DNA from: Paractinoplanes durhamensis
Lineage (GTDB): Bacteria; Actinomycetota; Actinomycetes; Mycobacteriales; Micromonosporaceae
Reading direction: 5' to 3'
DNA length: 64,000 nucleotides
Assembly: GCF_016862175.1 (NCBI RefSeq)
Contig: NZ_BOML01000012.1
Span: forward strand, 122,631 to 186,630
Part shown: positions 1 to 8,800 of the stretch, piece after piece
How the letters are laid out: every line of letters starts with the position of its first letter
How positions within the stretch are numbered: the stretch's first letter is position 1
Position numbers and translations under genes: made by a program
The notes under the pieces: model-generated
Told to the model about the DNA's origin: nothing
Databases searched by the model: none
What the model saw: the letters and a program-made list of their open reading frames with translations, nothing else

Positions 1-867
1 GTCGTGTGGGGCGAGCGCGACCGCTGGGAGCCGATCCGCGATCCGCACCGCGGCGGCCTGGTGGTGGCGTACGGGCGGTCCAGCGGCGGCTACACCGAGA
101 TCCGGAACACCGCCGGCGAGATCGTCTTCGTCGACGAGAAGCCGATCGAGCCGGTCCGCATCCCGATCATCGACGACATCGGCGACGCGCTGAAGGGTCT
201 GGGCTACGCCGCGGTCGGCGTCGTGGACGCGTGGCTCGAGGACAACTGGGCCGCGCTCGGGTTGCCGCCGCACGAGCAGCCGCTGGCCACGCTGCTGGGC
301 ATCCCGCCCGACTCGGTGGCGTACCGGATCGGCCGGGGCGGCGGGCACCTGCTCTCGCTGCTGCAGGCGGCCGCCGAGATCGTCGGCGGCGCCGCGATCG
401 TCGCCGGCGGGGCCGGCGAGATGATGGTCGGCATCGCCACCACCCCGGCCGGCGGCGTCGGCCTGGTGATCATGCCGGTGGCAGTGGTGACCGTGGCCGC
501 CGGCACGGCCGTGGTCGTGCACGGCGGCGCGCTGGCCGCCGCGATGTTCCGCAACGCGTCCGGCGGTGGGGGAGGCGGCGGTGGCGGCGGCGGCAAGAAG
601 CGCGGCGAATGGAAGATCACGAAGGAAGGCACAGCCGAGTCCCGGCGCGGGAAGATGGGCCGTTACGACAAGTCCAAGAGCGACGGGCTGTGGTGGTCCC
701 GCGACACCGAGGGGCACGGCGGCTCGAAGTGGAAGGTCTTCGAGGAGGGCAATGACGGCCTGCACTGGAAGGCGGACGCCGACGAGTTCGGCGACTTCAT
801 CGTGGGTAAGCACAAGGGGCCTACGGGCAAGTTCATCCCCTGGTCCGAGCTGATCCCGATCCAATGA
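1..867 (+). CDS. Polymorphic-toxin-like protein, 5' end outside window
   Basis: The frame is open from base 1, so the start probably lies upstream; a GTG at position 4 is a less likely start. About 288 residues are visible. A charged N-terminal stretch is followed by a hydrophobic Gly/Ala region (about residues 115-185) that could span or enter a membrane. Next comes a run of 11 glycines encoded at 565-597, then a compact polar C-terminal domain of about 85 residues rich in Lys, Trp, Asp and His (motifs GHGGSKWKVF and GKHKGPTGKFIPW). A glycine hinge before a small basic tail, with a small gene overlapping the stop, is the classic toxin/immunity layout. I infer a nuclease-type toxin but cannot name the toxin family. 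No catalytic residues are proven. Confidence 0.6.
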   Translation, partial: VVWGERDRWEPIRDPHRGGLVVAYGRSSGGYTEIRNTAGEIVFVDEKPIEPVRIPIIDDIGDALKGLGYAAVGVVDAWLEDNWAALGLPPHEQPLATLLGIPPDSVAYRIGRGGGHLLSLLQAAAEIVGGAAIVAGGAGEMMVGIATTPAGGVGLVIMPVAVVTVAAGTAVVVHGGALAAAMFRNASGGGGGGGGGGGKKRGEWKITKEGTAESRRGKMGRYDKSKSDGLWWSRDTEGHGGSKWKVFEEGNDGLHWKADADEFGDFIVGKHKGPTGKFIPWSELIPIQ

Positions 868-1271
868 TCACCAGTGCCGAGGAGTTCGTCCGGTTGCGCA
901 CCAGCGAGGTGCCGGAGGAGTACCGCCGCGCCGCCCACGAGCCGGCGCCGCTCGACGTGTGGCTCCAGGTCGTCGCGACCCATCCGGAGATGCGCTTCTG
1001 GGTGGCACAGAACAAAACCGTGCCCCGCTCGGTGCTGGAGCTGCTGGCCGCCGACCCGGACGTGCGGGTACGGGAGATGGTGGCCCGCAAGCGCAGCGCC
1101 GGCGAAGCCCTGCTGCTTCGGCTGGCCACCGACCGCCGGCCGAGCGTGCGCCGAGCGGTGGCCGGCAACCCCAAGGCCCCCGCCGCCGTGCTCGCCCAGC
1201 TCCGCCTGGATCCCGACGACGGGGTGGCCCGCGCCGCCGACCGCCCACTCACCGAGCCCCCAGCCGACTAA
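864..1271 (+). CDS. HEAT/LRV-type repeat protein, candidate immunity protein
   Basis: This 135-residue protein starts inside the previous stop (ATGA overlap), so the two are translationally coupled. It contains three or more short helical repeats of the pattern VAxNPxxPxxxLxxLxxD, for example VAGNPKAPAAVLAQLRLDPD near residues 98-117. These resemble the HEAT-like or leucine-rich-variant repeats of small bacterial binding proteins. There is no signal peptide and no membrane segment. Its position directly behind a toxin-like tail suggests it neutralises that toxin in the cytoplasm. The repeat fold is seen in the sequence; the immunity role is inferred from context. Confidence 0.6.
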   Translation: MITSAEEFVRLRTSEVPEEYRRAAHEPAPLDVWLQVVATHPEMRFWVAQNKTVPRSVLELLAADPDVRVREMVARKRSAGEALLLRLATDRRPSVRRAVAGNPKAPAAVLAQLRLDPDDGVARAADRPLTEPPAD

Positions 1272-1290
1272 ACCCCGCCCGTGGGGCCTT

Positions 1291-1644
1291 TCAGGCGCGT
1301 TTGTCGGCCTCGCGGCGGCCGCGTTTGCCGAGGGGCACCTCGGACATGTCGACGGACTGCGAGGTCAGGTTCTTCACCGGATAACCCCGCTGCGCCATCC
1401 ACGCCGCCGCCTTCTCCTCGGCCTCCAGAGCGAGCAGGGGGATCTCGTCCTCCTGCTGCGCCTCGGCGAGGAACCGGAACGTGAAGAACGGCCGGCCCGG
1501 CAGGTCGTACGCCAGATAGCCGTCCGCCGTGTACTCGGTGTGATGCAGGGTGTGCTGCTCCTGCTCGGCGACCAGCTCGGCCTGCTGGCCGGCGCTGAGC
1601 TTGTCGAACGCACCCCGCACGGTGACCCGGACAGTCCGGCTCAT
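1291..1644 (-). CDS. DUF6204-like protein
   Basis: This is a 117-residue cytoplasmic protein starting MSRTVRVTVRGAFDKL, with an aspartate- and aromatic-rich middle (YLAYDLPGRPFFTFRFL). It matches my memory of the actinobacterial DUF6204 family in length and in the VTVRG..D.L start. The ATG at 1644 was chosen over upstream in-frame starts because a GGGTGAG ribosome site precedes it and family similarity begins there. Function is unknown. It stands alone, convergent with the toxin/immunity pair. Confidence 0.7.
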   Translation of the reverse strand: MSRTVRVTVRGAFDKLSAGQQAELVAEQEQHTLHHTEYTADGYLAYDLPGRPFFTFRFLAEAQQEDEIPLLALEAEEKAAAWMAQRGYPVKNLTSQSVDMSEVPLGKRGRREADKRA

Positions 1645-1669
1645 CTGTCTCACCCTTTTTCGTCGCTGA

Positions 1670-2266
1670 CTACCGGCGGCCAGTATCCGGCCCGGCCCCC
1701 GATCGCGACACCGAAATATCGTGCGGCCAGCCGATCTCGTCGAAGAACTCCTCGGTCGCCTGCACCACCTGGATGAGCACGCCGATCGACGCGACCACCG
1801 GGCCCGGCACATACATGCCGTGATCGGCGTTCGGGACCTCGAACACGTGCGGGGTCAGCCGCCGCGCCACGGCACCGTCCCACGACCGGTCGCCGGTGCC
1901 GCCGATCAGCAGCATCGGCGCGGTCGCCCGTTCCAGGGCCGCCACCACGTGCGGCAGGTGCAGCAGCGGGGTCAGCCAGATCGCCGGCAGATCCCGCTCG
2001 GCGGCCAGCACCGACGCGTTCGTGCCCAGCGACTTACCGATCAGCAGTGGCCGCCCGCCGACCCGGTCGAGCAGCGGCGTCACCTCACCGCGCACCCACT
2101 CCATCGTGCTCGGCTCGTACACCTCGGGAATACCCGGCGGGGTGGCCACCCACTCGTGCCGGTGCACCGTCGCCCCGCGCGCCTCCGCCGCATCGCTGGT
2201 GTAGAGCGGCAGTGGTGAGAGCGTGCCGCCCATCCGGCCCGGAAGCACCACGACATCGGTAGTCAT
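1670..2266 (-). CDS. Alpha/beta hydrolase
   Basis: A protein of 198 residues. The nucleophile elbow reads GKSLGT (about residues 97-102), with Ser as likely nucleophile. GGTGDRSWD carries the likely acid Asp and NADHGMY the likely catalytic His, giving a complete Ser-Asp-His set in the usual order. There is no signal peptide, so it is probably cytoplasmic. The substrate cannot be deduced. It lies upstream of the DUF6204 gene on the same strand with a 25-bp gap, so the two may be co-transcribed. Confidence 0.75.
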   Translation of the reverse strand: MTTDVVVLPGRMGGTLSPLPLYTSDAAEARGATVHRHEWVATPPGIPEVYEPSTMEWVRGEVTPLLDRVGGRPLLIGKSLGTNASVLAAERDLPAIWLTPLLHLPHVVAALERATAPMLLIGGTGDRSWDGAVARRLTPHVFEVPNADHGMYVPGPVVASIGVLIQVVQATEEFFDEIGWPHDISVSRSGAGPDTGRR

Positions 2267-2297
2267 GCCGCGACCCTACGACAGAAATCGATGCGCT

Positions 2298-2879
2298 TCA
2301 GCCCGGCGCGGGGCCGAACCGGAATGCGATCCCGCGCGGGTCCGGCACCTCGATCAGCCCGGTGACATCGGTGAACTCGGCGAGGCGGGTCAGGCCGGCG
2401 GCGGCCGTGTCGGCCCCGCTGAGCTGCACGGTTATCCCGGTGAACGTCAGCCACGCGTCGGCGGTGATCTCGGCCGGGCCGAGGCCGTCGATGTCCCCGG
2501 CGACGGTGACCGCCACCCGGATCCGCGGCCCGTCCTGCTCGGTCACCCGCAGCTCGACCCGGTCGTAGCGGTGATGACCGGTGTGGTGGACGCTGGCCTC
2601 GGCCGGCTCGGCGAACGCATCACACGCCGACGACCGCCCGGCCAGGTCCTGCCAGCTGTTGGCGGCCAGGGGCAGCCACTCCACGGTCAGCTCCGCCGGC
2701 CGGCCGCCGACCGGCGCGAACGGCACCCGGAAATTCCAGGTCAGCGCCGGCGGCAGGCCGACGGTCTGATTGTCGAACAGCAGCCCGTGCCACTCCCCGC
2801 CGGCGGCGGGGACCAGGTCGCGGGGGCTCAGCGGCCCTTCGGTGTCACCCACGGCGGGGATCTTCCCACAACCGGGCAC
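2298..2879 (-). CDS. Conserved hypothetical protein
   Basis: Up to 193 residues with no signal peptide, membrane segment or family I recognise. The composition is that of a beta-rich cytoplasmic protein (repeated short stretches such as VELRVTEQDG, IRVAVTVAGD, ITADAWLTFTG). A GTG eight codons inside the frame (VGDTEG) is an alternative start. Codon use is normal for the window, and the frame fits snugly between two genes on the same strand. Confidence 0.55.
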   Translation of the reverse strand: MPGCGKIPAVGDTEGPLSPRDLVPAAGGEWHGLLFDNQTVGLPPALTWNFRVPFAPVGGRPAELTVEWLPLAANSWQDLAGRSSACDAFAEPAEASVHHTGHHRYDRVELRVTEQDGPRIRVAVTVAGDIDGLGPAEITADAWLTFTGITVQLSGADTAAAGLTRLAEFTDVTGLIEVPDPRGIAFRFGPAPG

Positions 2880-2890
2880 CCCGCCCGAAA

Positions 2891-3334
2891 TCAGACGCCC
2901 GGCAGGTGACCGTTGACCGCCCGGGCCGCCGCCGCGAACTCGGCCAGTTCGACCACTTCGACGCCGGCGGCGATCAGCAACGCCACCCCTTCGCAGGTGA
3001 CGAAGACGTCCGGTTCACGCCACGCGAGCACCACGCGGGGGATCCGCGCCGCCAGGATCAGCGCCGTGCAGGTCGCGTCCGGCCGGTGCGCCCGCTTCGA
3101 ACACGGCTCCAGGGTGCTGTACAGCGTCGCGGCGGCCAGCCGCGGATCACCGGCCGCTTTCAGCAGCGCCGACTCCTCGGCGTGCACGAGCGGGTCGGTG
3201 TCGCGGGACCAGCCGGCCGCCATCTCGGCGCCGGTCTCATCGACCAGGACGGCACCGACCGCGAACGCCGTGGCCGACCGCGGCGACCGGTGCGCCAGCG
3301 TGATCGCGTGGCTCATCCACCGCTGGTCGTCCAT
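2891..3334 (-). CDS. Cytidine/deoxycytidylate deaminase-family protein (RibD deaminase-like)
   Basis: A protein of 147 residues with the complete zinc-deaminase signature: HAEESAL (His ligand and catalytic Glu, about residues 51-57) and PCSKRAHRPDATC (two Cys ligands). This spacing is like the deaminase half of RibD or similar pyrimidine deaminases rather than free cytidine deaminase. It probably deaminates a pyrimidine or pterin-like base in the cytoplasm. It is divergent from the secreted protease gene downstream, with a 98-bp promoter gap. The exact substrate is unknown. Confidence 0.75.
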   Translation of the reverse strand: MDDQRWMSHAITLAHRSPRSATAFAVGAVLVDETGAEMAAGWSRDTDPLVHAEESALLKAAGDPRLAAATLYSTLEPCSKRAHRPDATCTALILAARIPRVVLAWREPDVFVTCEGVALLIAAGVEVVELAEFAAAARAVNGHLPGV

Positions 3335-3432
3335 CCGGCAACGCTCCTTCCGCGCAACGCTCCGACGATACCGGGGCCGAATCCTTCACATCGCCCGCGG
3401 TGCCGCCGATCTCTCGCGGTCGGAGGTAACCC

Positions 3433-5820
3433 ATGATCGTTCGTACCGCTGCCGTCGGCGCCACCGCGCTGATCGCCGCCCTGACCGCGGCCGCCCCCGC
3501 CCACGCGGAGCCGGTCACGACCGTCGCAGCGACGTACACCCTGCTCGCCGACGCCGTTGCCGGCGGCGGCACCCAGCCGGTGCTGGTCATGGGTGAGCAG
3601 ACGGTTCCCGTCGACCCGGCCGTCACCGACGACCTGACCCCCGGGCAGAAGGTCACCGCCACCGTCCGCGGCGCCACCGGCACCCCCGGGCAGGTCGCCG
3701 ACGCCGTGCAGGACGGCCGGGCCGAGGTCACCGCGGCCGCCGCCACCTCCGCGGCGCTGCCGTCCGCGCTGGCCGGCGCGCACACCCTGACCATCGTCCC
3801 GATCAGCCTCGGCAGCGACGACGGCACCACCGTGACCCGGCTGCAGACCATGGGCCGGCAGCTCGGGGACTTCTGGTCGGCGCAGACCTCCGGCGGCCTG
3901 ACCGTCGCCGACAGCGGCATCAACGTGCACGCCTGGGTCACCGCGACCAGCTCGCAGGTCACCCCGAACGACTGCGACGCCGACCAGTGGAAGGCCGCCG
4001 CCCTCGACACCCTCGGCAAGACCGAGGCCGACTTCACCGGCCGCAACCACCTCGTCGTCTACATGGCCGACGGTGCCAGCACCTGCACCTGGGCCGGGCT
4101 CGGCTACCAGCCCGGCAACATCATCTGGCTCAACGGGTACAACTACGCCGACGGCCTCGAACACGAATTCGGCCACAACCTCGGCCTCGACCACGCCGGC
4201 GACAGCAGCTGCGCGTTCGCCGTGTCCGGCAGCACCGTCACGCAGAACTGCGAAACCGTCGAATACGGCGACTACGACGTGATGGGTTACGCCCGCTACG
4301 GCGACGGCTCCGGCCTCAACACCGCCAAGGCCGACCAGCTCGGCCTGCTCAACTCGGTCACCCCGGCGGCCGGCACCAAGGTCACCATCGCGCCGCGGTC
4401 GGCCCGGAACGGCGTCCGCGCCCTCAAGGTGTCCGGCGGCGGCAGCACCTACTACGTGGAGTTCCGGCCCAACCCGAACGGCACCGTCGCCGGCGAAGGG
4501 GACACCCCGTCGCCGGGCGTGCAGATCCGCAAGAGCGCCGGCGGGCTGAGCACCGTGCTGCCCGGGCTGCGCTACACCGACGACTCCGACCCGCAGAGCT
4601 CGGCCCTGCCGTCCGGGCGGGCGATGGCGCTGCCCGGCACCGGCTACGAGGTCGTCAACCAGTCCGAGAGTGCCGGCGGCGCCGTCGTCTACCTGCGCGC
4701 CGCCACCGCCACCACGGTCGCCGCGCCCGGTGTGCAGAGCCCGGCGGCCGGCGCCACCACCCCGCTGACCACCACGGTCACCTGGAACGCCCCCGCCACC
4801 ACCAGCGCCGACGCGATCGCCGGGTACCTGCTCGTCGTCGACGGCACCCAGTACGTGACGACGCCGGAGATGCGGGTGCGGCAGCTGAGCCTGGCGGCCG
4901 GCACCCACCAGATCAGCGTCACCACGATCGGTGTGCAGGGCCGGTTCGCCACCACCACCCGCACGTTCACCGCGAGCAGCTCCGCCCCGCAGCCGAGCCC
5001 GTCGTCGTCGAGCTCGAGCCCGGCACCCACCCCGGCACCCACCCCCACCGTCACGTCGGTCAACGGCAGCCAGGCAGCCAGTTCGGCCACCGCGATCACG
5101 GTGACCTGGGCCGGCACCGCCGCCACCTACCACGCCGAACTGACCACCGCGAGCGGCGACCAGGTGTGGAGTTCCACCGGCACCACCGCCACCAGCGCGA
5201 CCGTCGCCGTGCAGCCCGGCACCTACTACGCCCGGATCACCCCGGTCGCCGCCGACGACACCACCGGCACCCCGCTCACCTCGGCGGCGATCGCCGTCAC
5301 CCGCCCGGCCAGCCCCAAGGTCACCCTCCCGCCGCAGGGCAGTACCAGGACCGTGCTGCGGTGGCAGGCCACCACCGGCGCCACCAAATACACCGTCACC
5401 GTCGGCGGCATCACCACGACCGTCCCGGCCGGCACCACCAGACTGGTCCTCACCCTGGCCCGCGGCACCCACACCGTCGCGGTCCGCTCCTACGACGCCC
5501 GCGGGGTCGCCTCCGCCGCCGCCACCTCCACGGTGACCGTGGCCCGCACCTGGACCGCCACCGCCGCCAAGATCACCGCCCCGAAGGCGGGCAAGGTCGC
5601 CGCGTCGGTCACCCTCAAATGGGCGGCCCCCGCGGTCAAGACCGGCGACCCGGCGGTCACCGGCTACGACGTCCGCACCGACACCGGAAAATGGGTCACC
5701 GTCAGCGCCGCCACCCGCAGCCGGACCGTCAAACTGGCCGGCGGCAAACACACGCTGACCGTGCGCACCCGCTACGAGACCGGCGCCACCGCCCAGACCA
5801 CGGTGAAGGTGACCCGCTAA
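3433..5820 (+). CDS. Secreted zinc metalloprotease, gametolysin (M11)-like, with Ig/FN3-like C-terminal domains
   Basis: A protein of 795 residues. A signal peptide covers roughly residues 1-25, with a likely cut after AHA. The extended zinc site HEFGHNLGLDH is at about 244-254, with the Met-turn YDVMGY near 281-286. Together these mark a metzincin of the M11 or similar group. Several Cys residues in the catalytic domain suggest disulfides. A Pro/Ser/Thr linker at about 515-540 separates it from three or so beta-sandwich repeats (FN3/Ig-like, each about 90 residues) that may bind a wall or substrate. It probably acts outside the cell. Its stop overlaps that of the convergent lipoprotein gene. 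Confidence 0.85.
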   Translation: MIVRTAAVGATALIAALTAAAPAHAEPVTTVAATYTLLADAVAGGGTQPVLVMGEQTVPVDPAVTDDLTPGQKVTATVRGATGTPGQVADAVQDGRAEVTAAAATSAALPSALAGAHTLTIVPISLGSDDGTTVTRLQTMGRQLGDFWSAQTSGGLTVADSGINVHAWVTATSSQVTPNDCDADQWKAAALDTLGKTEADFTGRNHLVVYMADGASTCTWAGLGYQPGNIIWLNGYNYADGLEHEFGHNLGLDHAGDSSCAFAVSGSTVTQNCETVEYGDYDVMGYARYGDGSGLNTAKADQLGLLNSVTPAAGTKVTIAPRSARNGVRALKVSGGGSTYYVEFRPNPNGTVAGEGDTPSPGVQIRKSAGGLSTVLPGLRYTDDSDPQSSALPSGRAMALPGTGYEVVNQSESAGGAVVYLRAATATTVAAPGVQSPAAGATTPLTTTVTWNAPATTSADAIAGYLLVVDGTQYVTTPEMRVRQLSLAAGTHQISVTTIGVQGRFATTTRTFTASSSAPQPSPSSSSSSPAPTPAPTPTVTSVNGSQAASSATAITVTWAGTAATYHAELTTASGDQVWSSTGTTATSATVAVQPGTYYARITPVAADDTTGTPLTSAAIAVTRPASPKVTLPPQGSTRTVLRWQATTGATKYTVTVGGITTTVPAGTTRLVLTLARGTHTVAVRSYDARGVASAAATSTVTVARTWTATAAKITAPKAGKVAASVTLKWAAPAVKTGDPAVTGYDVRTDTGKWVTVSAATRSRTVKLAGGKHTLTVRTRYETGATAQTTVKVTR

Positions 5821-6698
5821 CAGAACTCGTAGTGGTAGCCGGCCGTGGCGACCGGAACGACATCCCGATCCCGCAGGATGATCGAGATCCGGGCGCCATG
5901 GCCGGCACACGCCTTGCGGTAGGCGGCCACCCCGTTGTCGGTGTACTCCACCTCGTACACCAGATCGCCGTAGATCTTCAGATAGCCGCCGCACTCGTCA
6001 TAGACCGCGCACTCCTCGGCCACCGCGAAATCGAACCCGAGCCCGGTCATCTCCACCGCGTTCTTCTGCGCGATGGCAAGGCCCGCGCCGTGGGCTTTTG
6101 CTTTCAACATTTGCGCGTACGCGATGGCCTGGTCCCGCTGCAGACGTCCCTTCGAGCGGGTGTACGAGTCGAGGTTGTCCGGCTCGACCGCCCGGAAACC
6201 CGCCTTCGCGCAGTCGGCGAACCAGCCGCCGATGATCCCGGCCAGGGCAGTGCGCTTCGCGGCGGTGGAGATGTCGAGCAGCCGCTCGTCCGGCCAGTCC
6301 TCGTCCTCGACGTAGCCGTCCTTCTCGCGCAGCAGCAGATCGTTGTGGTGCCGCTGCCACCAGGAGTTCTCACCCGGCTGCGTCTGGAACGCGTTGACGT
6401 AACAGATCGAGTAGACGCCGGGCGCGGGCTTTGCCGTACGGTCCCGGTCGACGATCTTGACGTTTGTGTCCGGCGGATAGGCGCCGCCGAGCTGATAGTC
6501 GAACCGCCCGTTGGCGGGCGGAAGTTCCCAGGCCTGTTCCGGCGCCGCCGCCGGACTTGGCGTCGCGTCGCGGCTCGGCGTCACCGCTGGGCTTGACGTC
6601 ACCGCCGCGCTCGAGGCCGCCGGCGCAGGCTCGTCCTCGCCGCCGGCGCAACCGGCCAGCATCGCGGTGATCAACAGCAGGGCGGCGAGGCGGGTCAT
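5817..6698 (-). CDS. GH114-family lipoprotein (endo-alpha-1,4-polygalactosaminidase-like)
   Basis: A protein of 293 residues. A lipoprotein signal MTRLAALLLITAMLAGCAGG ends in lipobox LAGC, followed by a Ser/Thr/Pro/Ala spacer to about residue 55. The catalytic region shows family features such as YQLGGAYPP near its start, an acidic AVEPDNLDSY segment and FAVAEECAVYDECGGY near the C-terminus. GH114 enzymes cut polygalactosamine-type polymers; the substrate here is unproven. The ATG at 6698 lies within TGATG, overlapping the DUF72 stop, so the two genes are coupled. The stop codon overlaps the convergent protease stop. Confidence 0.8.
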   Translation of the reverse strand: MTRLAALLLITAMLAGCAGGEDEPAPAASSAAVTSSPAVTPSRDATPSPAAAPEQAWELPPANGRFDYQLGGAYPPDTNVKIVDRDRTAKPAPGVYSICYVNAFQTQPGENSWWQRHHNDLLLREKDGYVEDEDWPDERLLDISTAAKRTALAGIIGGWFADCAKAGFRAVEPDNLDSYTRSKGRLQRDQAIAYAQMLKAKAHGAGLAIAQKNAVEMTGLGFDFAVAEECAVYDECGGYLKIYGDLVYEVEYTDNGVAAYRKACAGHGARISIILRDRDVVPVATAGYHYEFC

Positions 6699-7534
6699 CA
6701 GAACAGTGTCAACGGTTGCTCGACCGTTTCGGGGGCCGGCAGCGGATCCAGCTCCGGCACCAGCGCCCGGACCTCGCCGTGGAAGATCCGGGCCAGCGCC
6801 GGCGCATCCGCATTGTCCGGGGTGTGCAGGAAGACGGTGGGTTCGCGGCCCTCGCGCAGCCACGCCGCGGCCGCCCGCACCCACGGCTGCCAGCCCGCGA
6901 CCGTCTCGGCGGTGTCGTCCCGGCCGAGATAGCGGACCACCGGATGCGCGGTCAGCGCGGTGTCGCGGCGCGGCATGCGCGGCTTCTTCGTCCACGCGTC
7001 CCGCTCGGCGTCACTGGTCGGCGCCTTCGCGAAGAACGCCGTCGTGTCGAACGGCACCCACTCCGCCCCGGCACCACGCAGCACATCTTCGAGGTCGCCG
7101 GGCTCGGCGAAGAAATCGGGATGCCGGACCTCGACGACATAGCGATGCCCGGCCGGCAGTTCGCGCAGGAACCGCCGCAGCACCGGCAGCTCGGCCGGCC
7201 CGAACGAACCGGGCAGCTGGATCCAGTAGGCACCGATGCGTTCCCGCAGCGGCGCCATCACCTGCAGAAACCGCTGCACCTCCGGCTCGGCACCGACCAG
7301 CCGACGCTCATGGGTGACCGGCTTCGGCAGCTTGAGCAGGAACCGGAAATCGGCGGACGTCTGCTCGGCCCAGGACGCCACCGTGGCCGGCGACGGCGTG
7401 GCGTAGAACGTCGTGTTGCCTTCCACGGCATTGCACCACCCGGCGTACGCCCGAAGCGGTTTGCCGTCGGCCGAGACGACCTTGCCCTGCCAGGCTTTGT
7501 GCGACCACATCGCGCATCCCACGTAGAGCCGCAT
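6698..7534 (-). CDS. DUF72 (YecE-like) protein
   Basis: A protein of 278 residues starting MRLYVGCAMWSHKAW, the usual DUF72 opening, with the family motifs EGNTTFYATP and FLLKLPKPVTHERRL and the later EVRHPDFFAE. DUF72 proteins adopt a TIM-barrel-like fold; their biochemical role is not known. It is cytoplasmic, first in a two-gene unit with the GH114 lipoprotein. Confidence 0.85.
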   Translation of the reverse strand: MRLYVGCAMWSHKAWQGKVVSADGKPLRAYAGWCNAVEGNTTFYATPSPATVASWAEQTSADFRFLLKLPKPVTHERRLVGAEPEVQRFLQVMAPLRERIGAYWIQLPGSFGPAELPVLRRFLRELPAGHRYVVEVRHPDFFAEPGDLEDVLRGAGAEWVPFDTTAFFAKAPTSDAERDAWTKKPRMPRRDTALTAHPVVRYLGRDDTAETVAGWQPWVRAAAAWLREGREPTVFLHTPDNADAPALARIFHGEVRALVPELDPLPAPETVEQPLTLF

Positions 7535-7545
7535 GGTCGACGATT

Positions 7546-8721
7546 TTAGAGCGCCGCCGCGGCCGGCTTCCGGCCGCCCAGCGCCGGTGCGGCCGCGGCT
7601 GCTGCCACCAGGAACGCCAGGACGACCAGCATCGCGCCGCGCAGCCCGAAGTGCTCGCCGAGGAAGCCGAGGCCGGGTGGGCCGACCAGGAACGCCACGT
7701 AGCCGACCGTGGCGACCAGCGACACCCGCGCGGTCGGGTTGGCGCCGGAGTCACCGGCCGCGGACAGCGCCACCGGGAAGCCCAGCGCCGACCCGAGCCC
7801 CCACAGCAGCACCGCGGCGCCGGCCGCGATCGGGCTGTCCACCGCGATCACGACCGCCAGGCCGACGGCGCCGATGATGGCGCTGGCGCACAGCACCGCC
7901 GCCCGGCCGAACCGGTCCAGGAAGAACCCGCCGGTGAACCGGCCGATCGTCATGGCCGCCACGAACACGACGTACACGCCGGAGCTCAGCGCCGGGTCGA
8001 GACCGTGCCCGTCCACCATGATCAGTGGCAGCCAGTCGTTGGCCGCGCCCTCGGCCAGGGCCATGCCCAGCACGATCACGCCGATCAGCAGCAGCCGCCG
8101 GTCACGCCACACGGGCGGGCCGGGCACCTTCGCCGCGTGCTGCTCCTCCCGGCCGGTGCCGCCGGGCACCCAGCGCAGCGAGAACAGGCACAGTGGCAGC
8201 GTGACGAGGGCCATCCCGCCCAGATGCCACACCACCGGCACCTCAAGCTTGGTGAACAGCATGCCGATCAGCGCGCCGACGACGGTGCCGAGGCTGAAAC
8301 TGCCGTGCATCATCGGCAGCACCGGCCGGCTGATGATGCGTTCCACGTCGGCGCCGTCGACGTTCATGGCGACCTCACCGCCGCCGAACCCCAGCCCGAG
8401 CAGGAACAGCCCGGCCGCCACGACGATGCTCTGCGACATCGCCGCGCCCAGCCCGACGACCGGCGTGCACGACACGATGGTCAGGGCGGCGACGGCGATG
8501 ACCGGCTTGGTGCCGAACCGGGTCACCAGCGCACCCGAGCTGAGGATGCCGATCATCGACCCGGCGGACAGCCCGAACAGCACCAGACCCATCTCGGCGG
8601 TCGACGCGCCGAGCAGGTCCCGGATGTCCGGGGTGCGGGTCACCCACGACGACAGGGCCAGCCCGGGGATCAGGAACAGGCCGAACAGGGCCAGGCGGCG
8701 GCGAGACGTGGCGAGATCCAC
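7546..8721 (-). CDS. MFS transporter
   Basis: A protein of 391 residues with about 12 predicted membrane segments in two halves, typical of a major-facilitator pump. The sequence resembles the sugar/drug MFS group (N-terminal LFLIPGLALSSWVTRTPDI and a GRFTGG-type motif in the second half). I chose the GTG at 8721 because AAGGAC sits about 9 bases before it; the in-frame ATG at 8772 would place the start inside a palindromic promoter element. Substrate unknown. Confidence 0.85.
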   Translation of the reverse strand: MDLATSRRRLALFGLFLIPGLALSSWVTRTPDIRDLLGASTAEMGLVLFGLSAGSMIGILSSGALVTRFGTKPVIAVAALTIVSCTPVVGLGAAMSQSIVVAAGLFLLGLGFGGGEVAMNVDGADVERIISRPVLPMMHGSFSLGTVVGALIGMLFTKLEVPVVWHLGGMALVTLPLCLFSLRWVPGGTGREEQHAAKVPGPPVWRDRRLLLIGVIVLGMALAEGAANDWLPLIMVDGHGLDPALSSGVYVVFVAAMTIGRFTGGFFLDRFGRAAVLCASAIIGAVGLAVVIAVDSPIAAGAAVLLWGLGSALGFPVALSAAGDSGANPTARVSLVATVGYVAFLVGPPGLGFLGEHFGLRGAMLVVLAFLVAAAAAAPALGGRKPAAAAL

Positions 8722-8758
8722 GAGCGGGGGTCCTTCTGGTTGGGCGCTGGCAAGATAC

Positions 8759-8770
8759 GTACGAACGTAC
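8759..8770. promoter_or_regulatory. Palindromic operator candidate GTACGAACGTAC
   Basis: Perfect inverted repeat GTACG-AA-CGTAC, 38 bases before the MFS start. The form resembles TetR-family operators, but no tetR gene is next to it. Confidence 0.5.
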
Positions 8771-8800
8771 ACAAGCGCTCGCCCTGCGCCTATAGGCGTC

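Noticed and set aside
3313..5994. Very long open frames opposite and alongside the secreted protease (893 and 869 codons)
   Set aside because: They arise from the extreme G/C third-position bias of the real gene; the translations are Arg/Gly/His-rich and match no domain.
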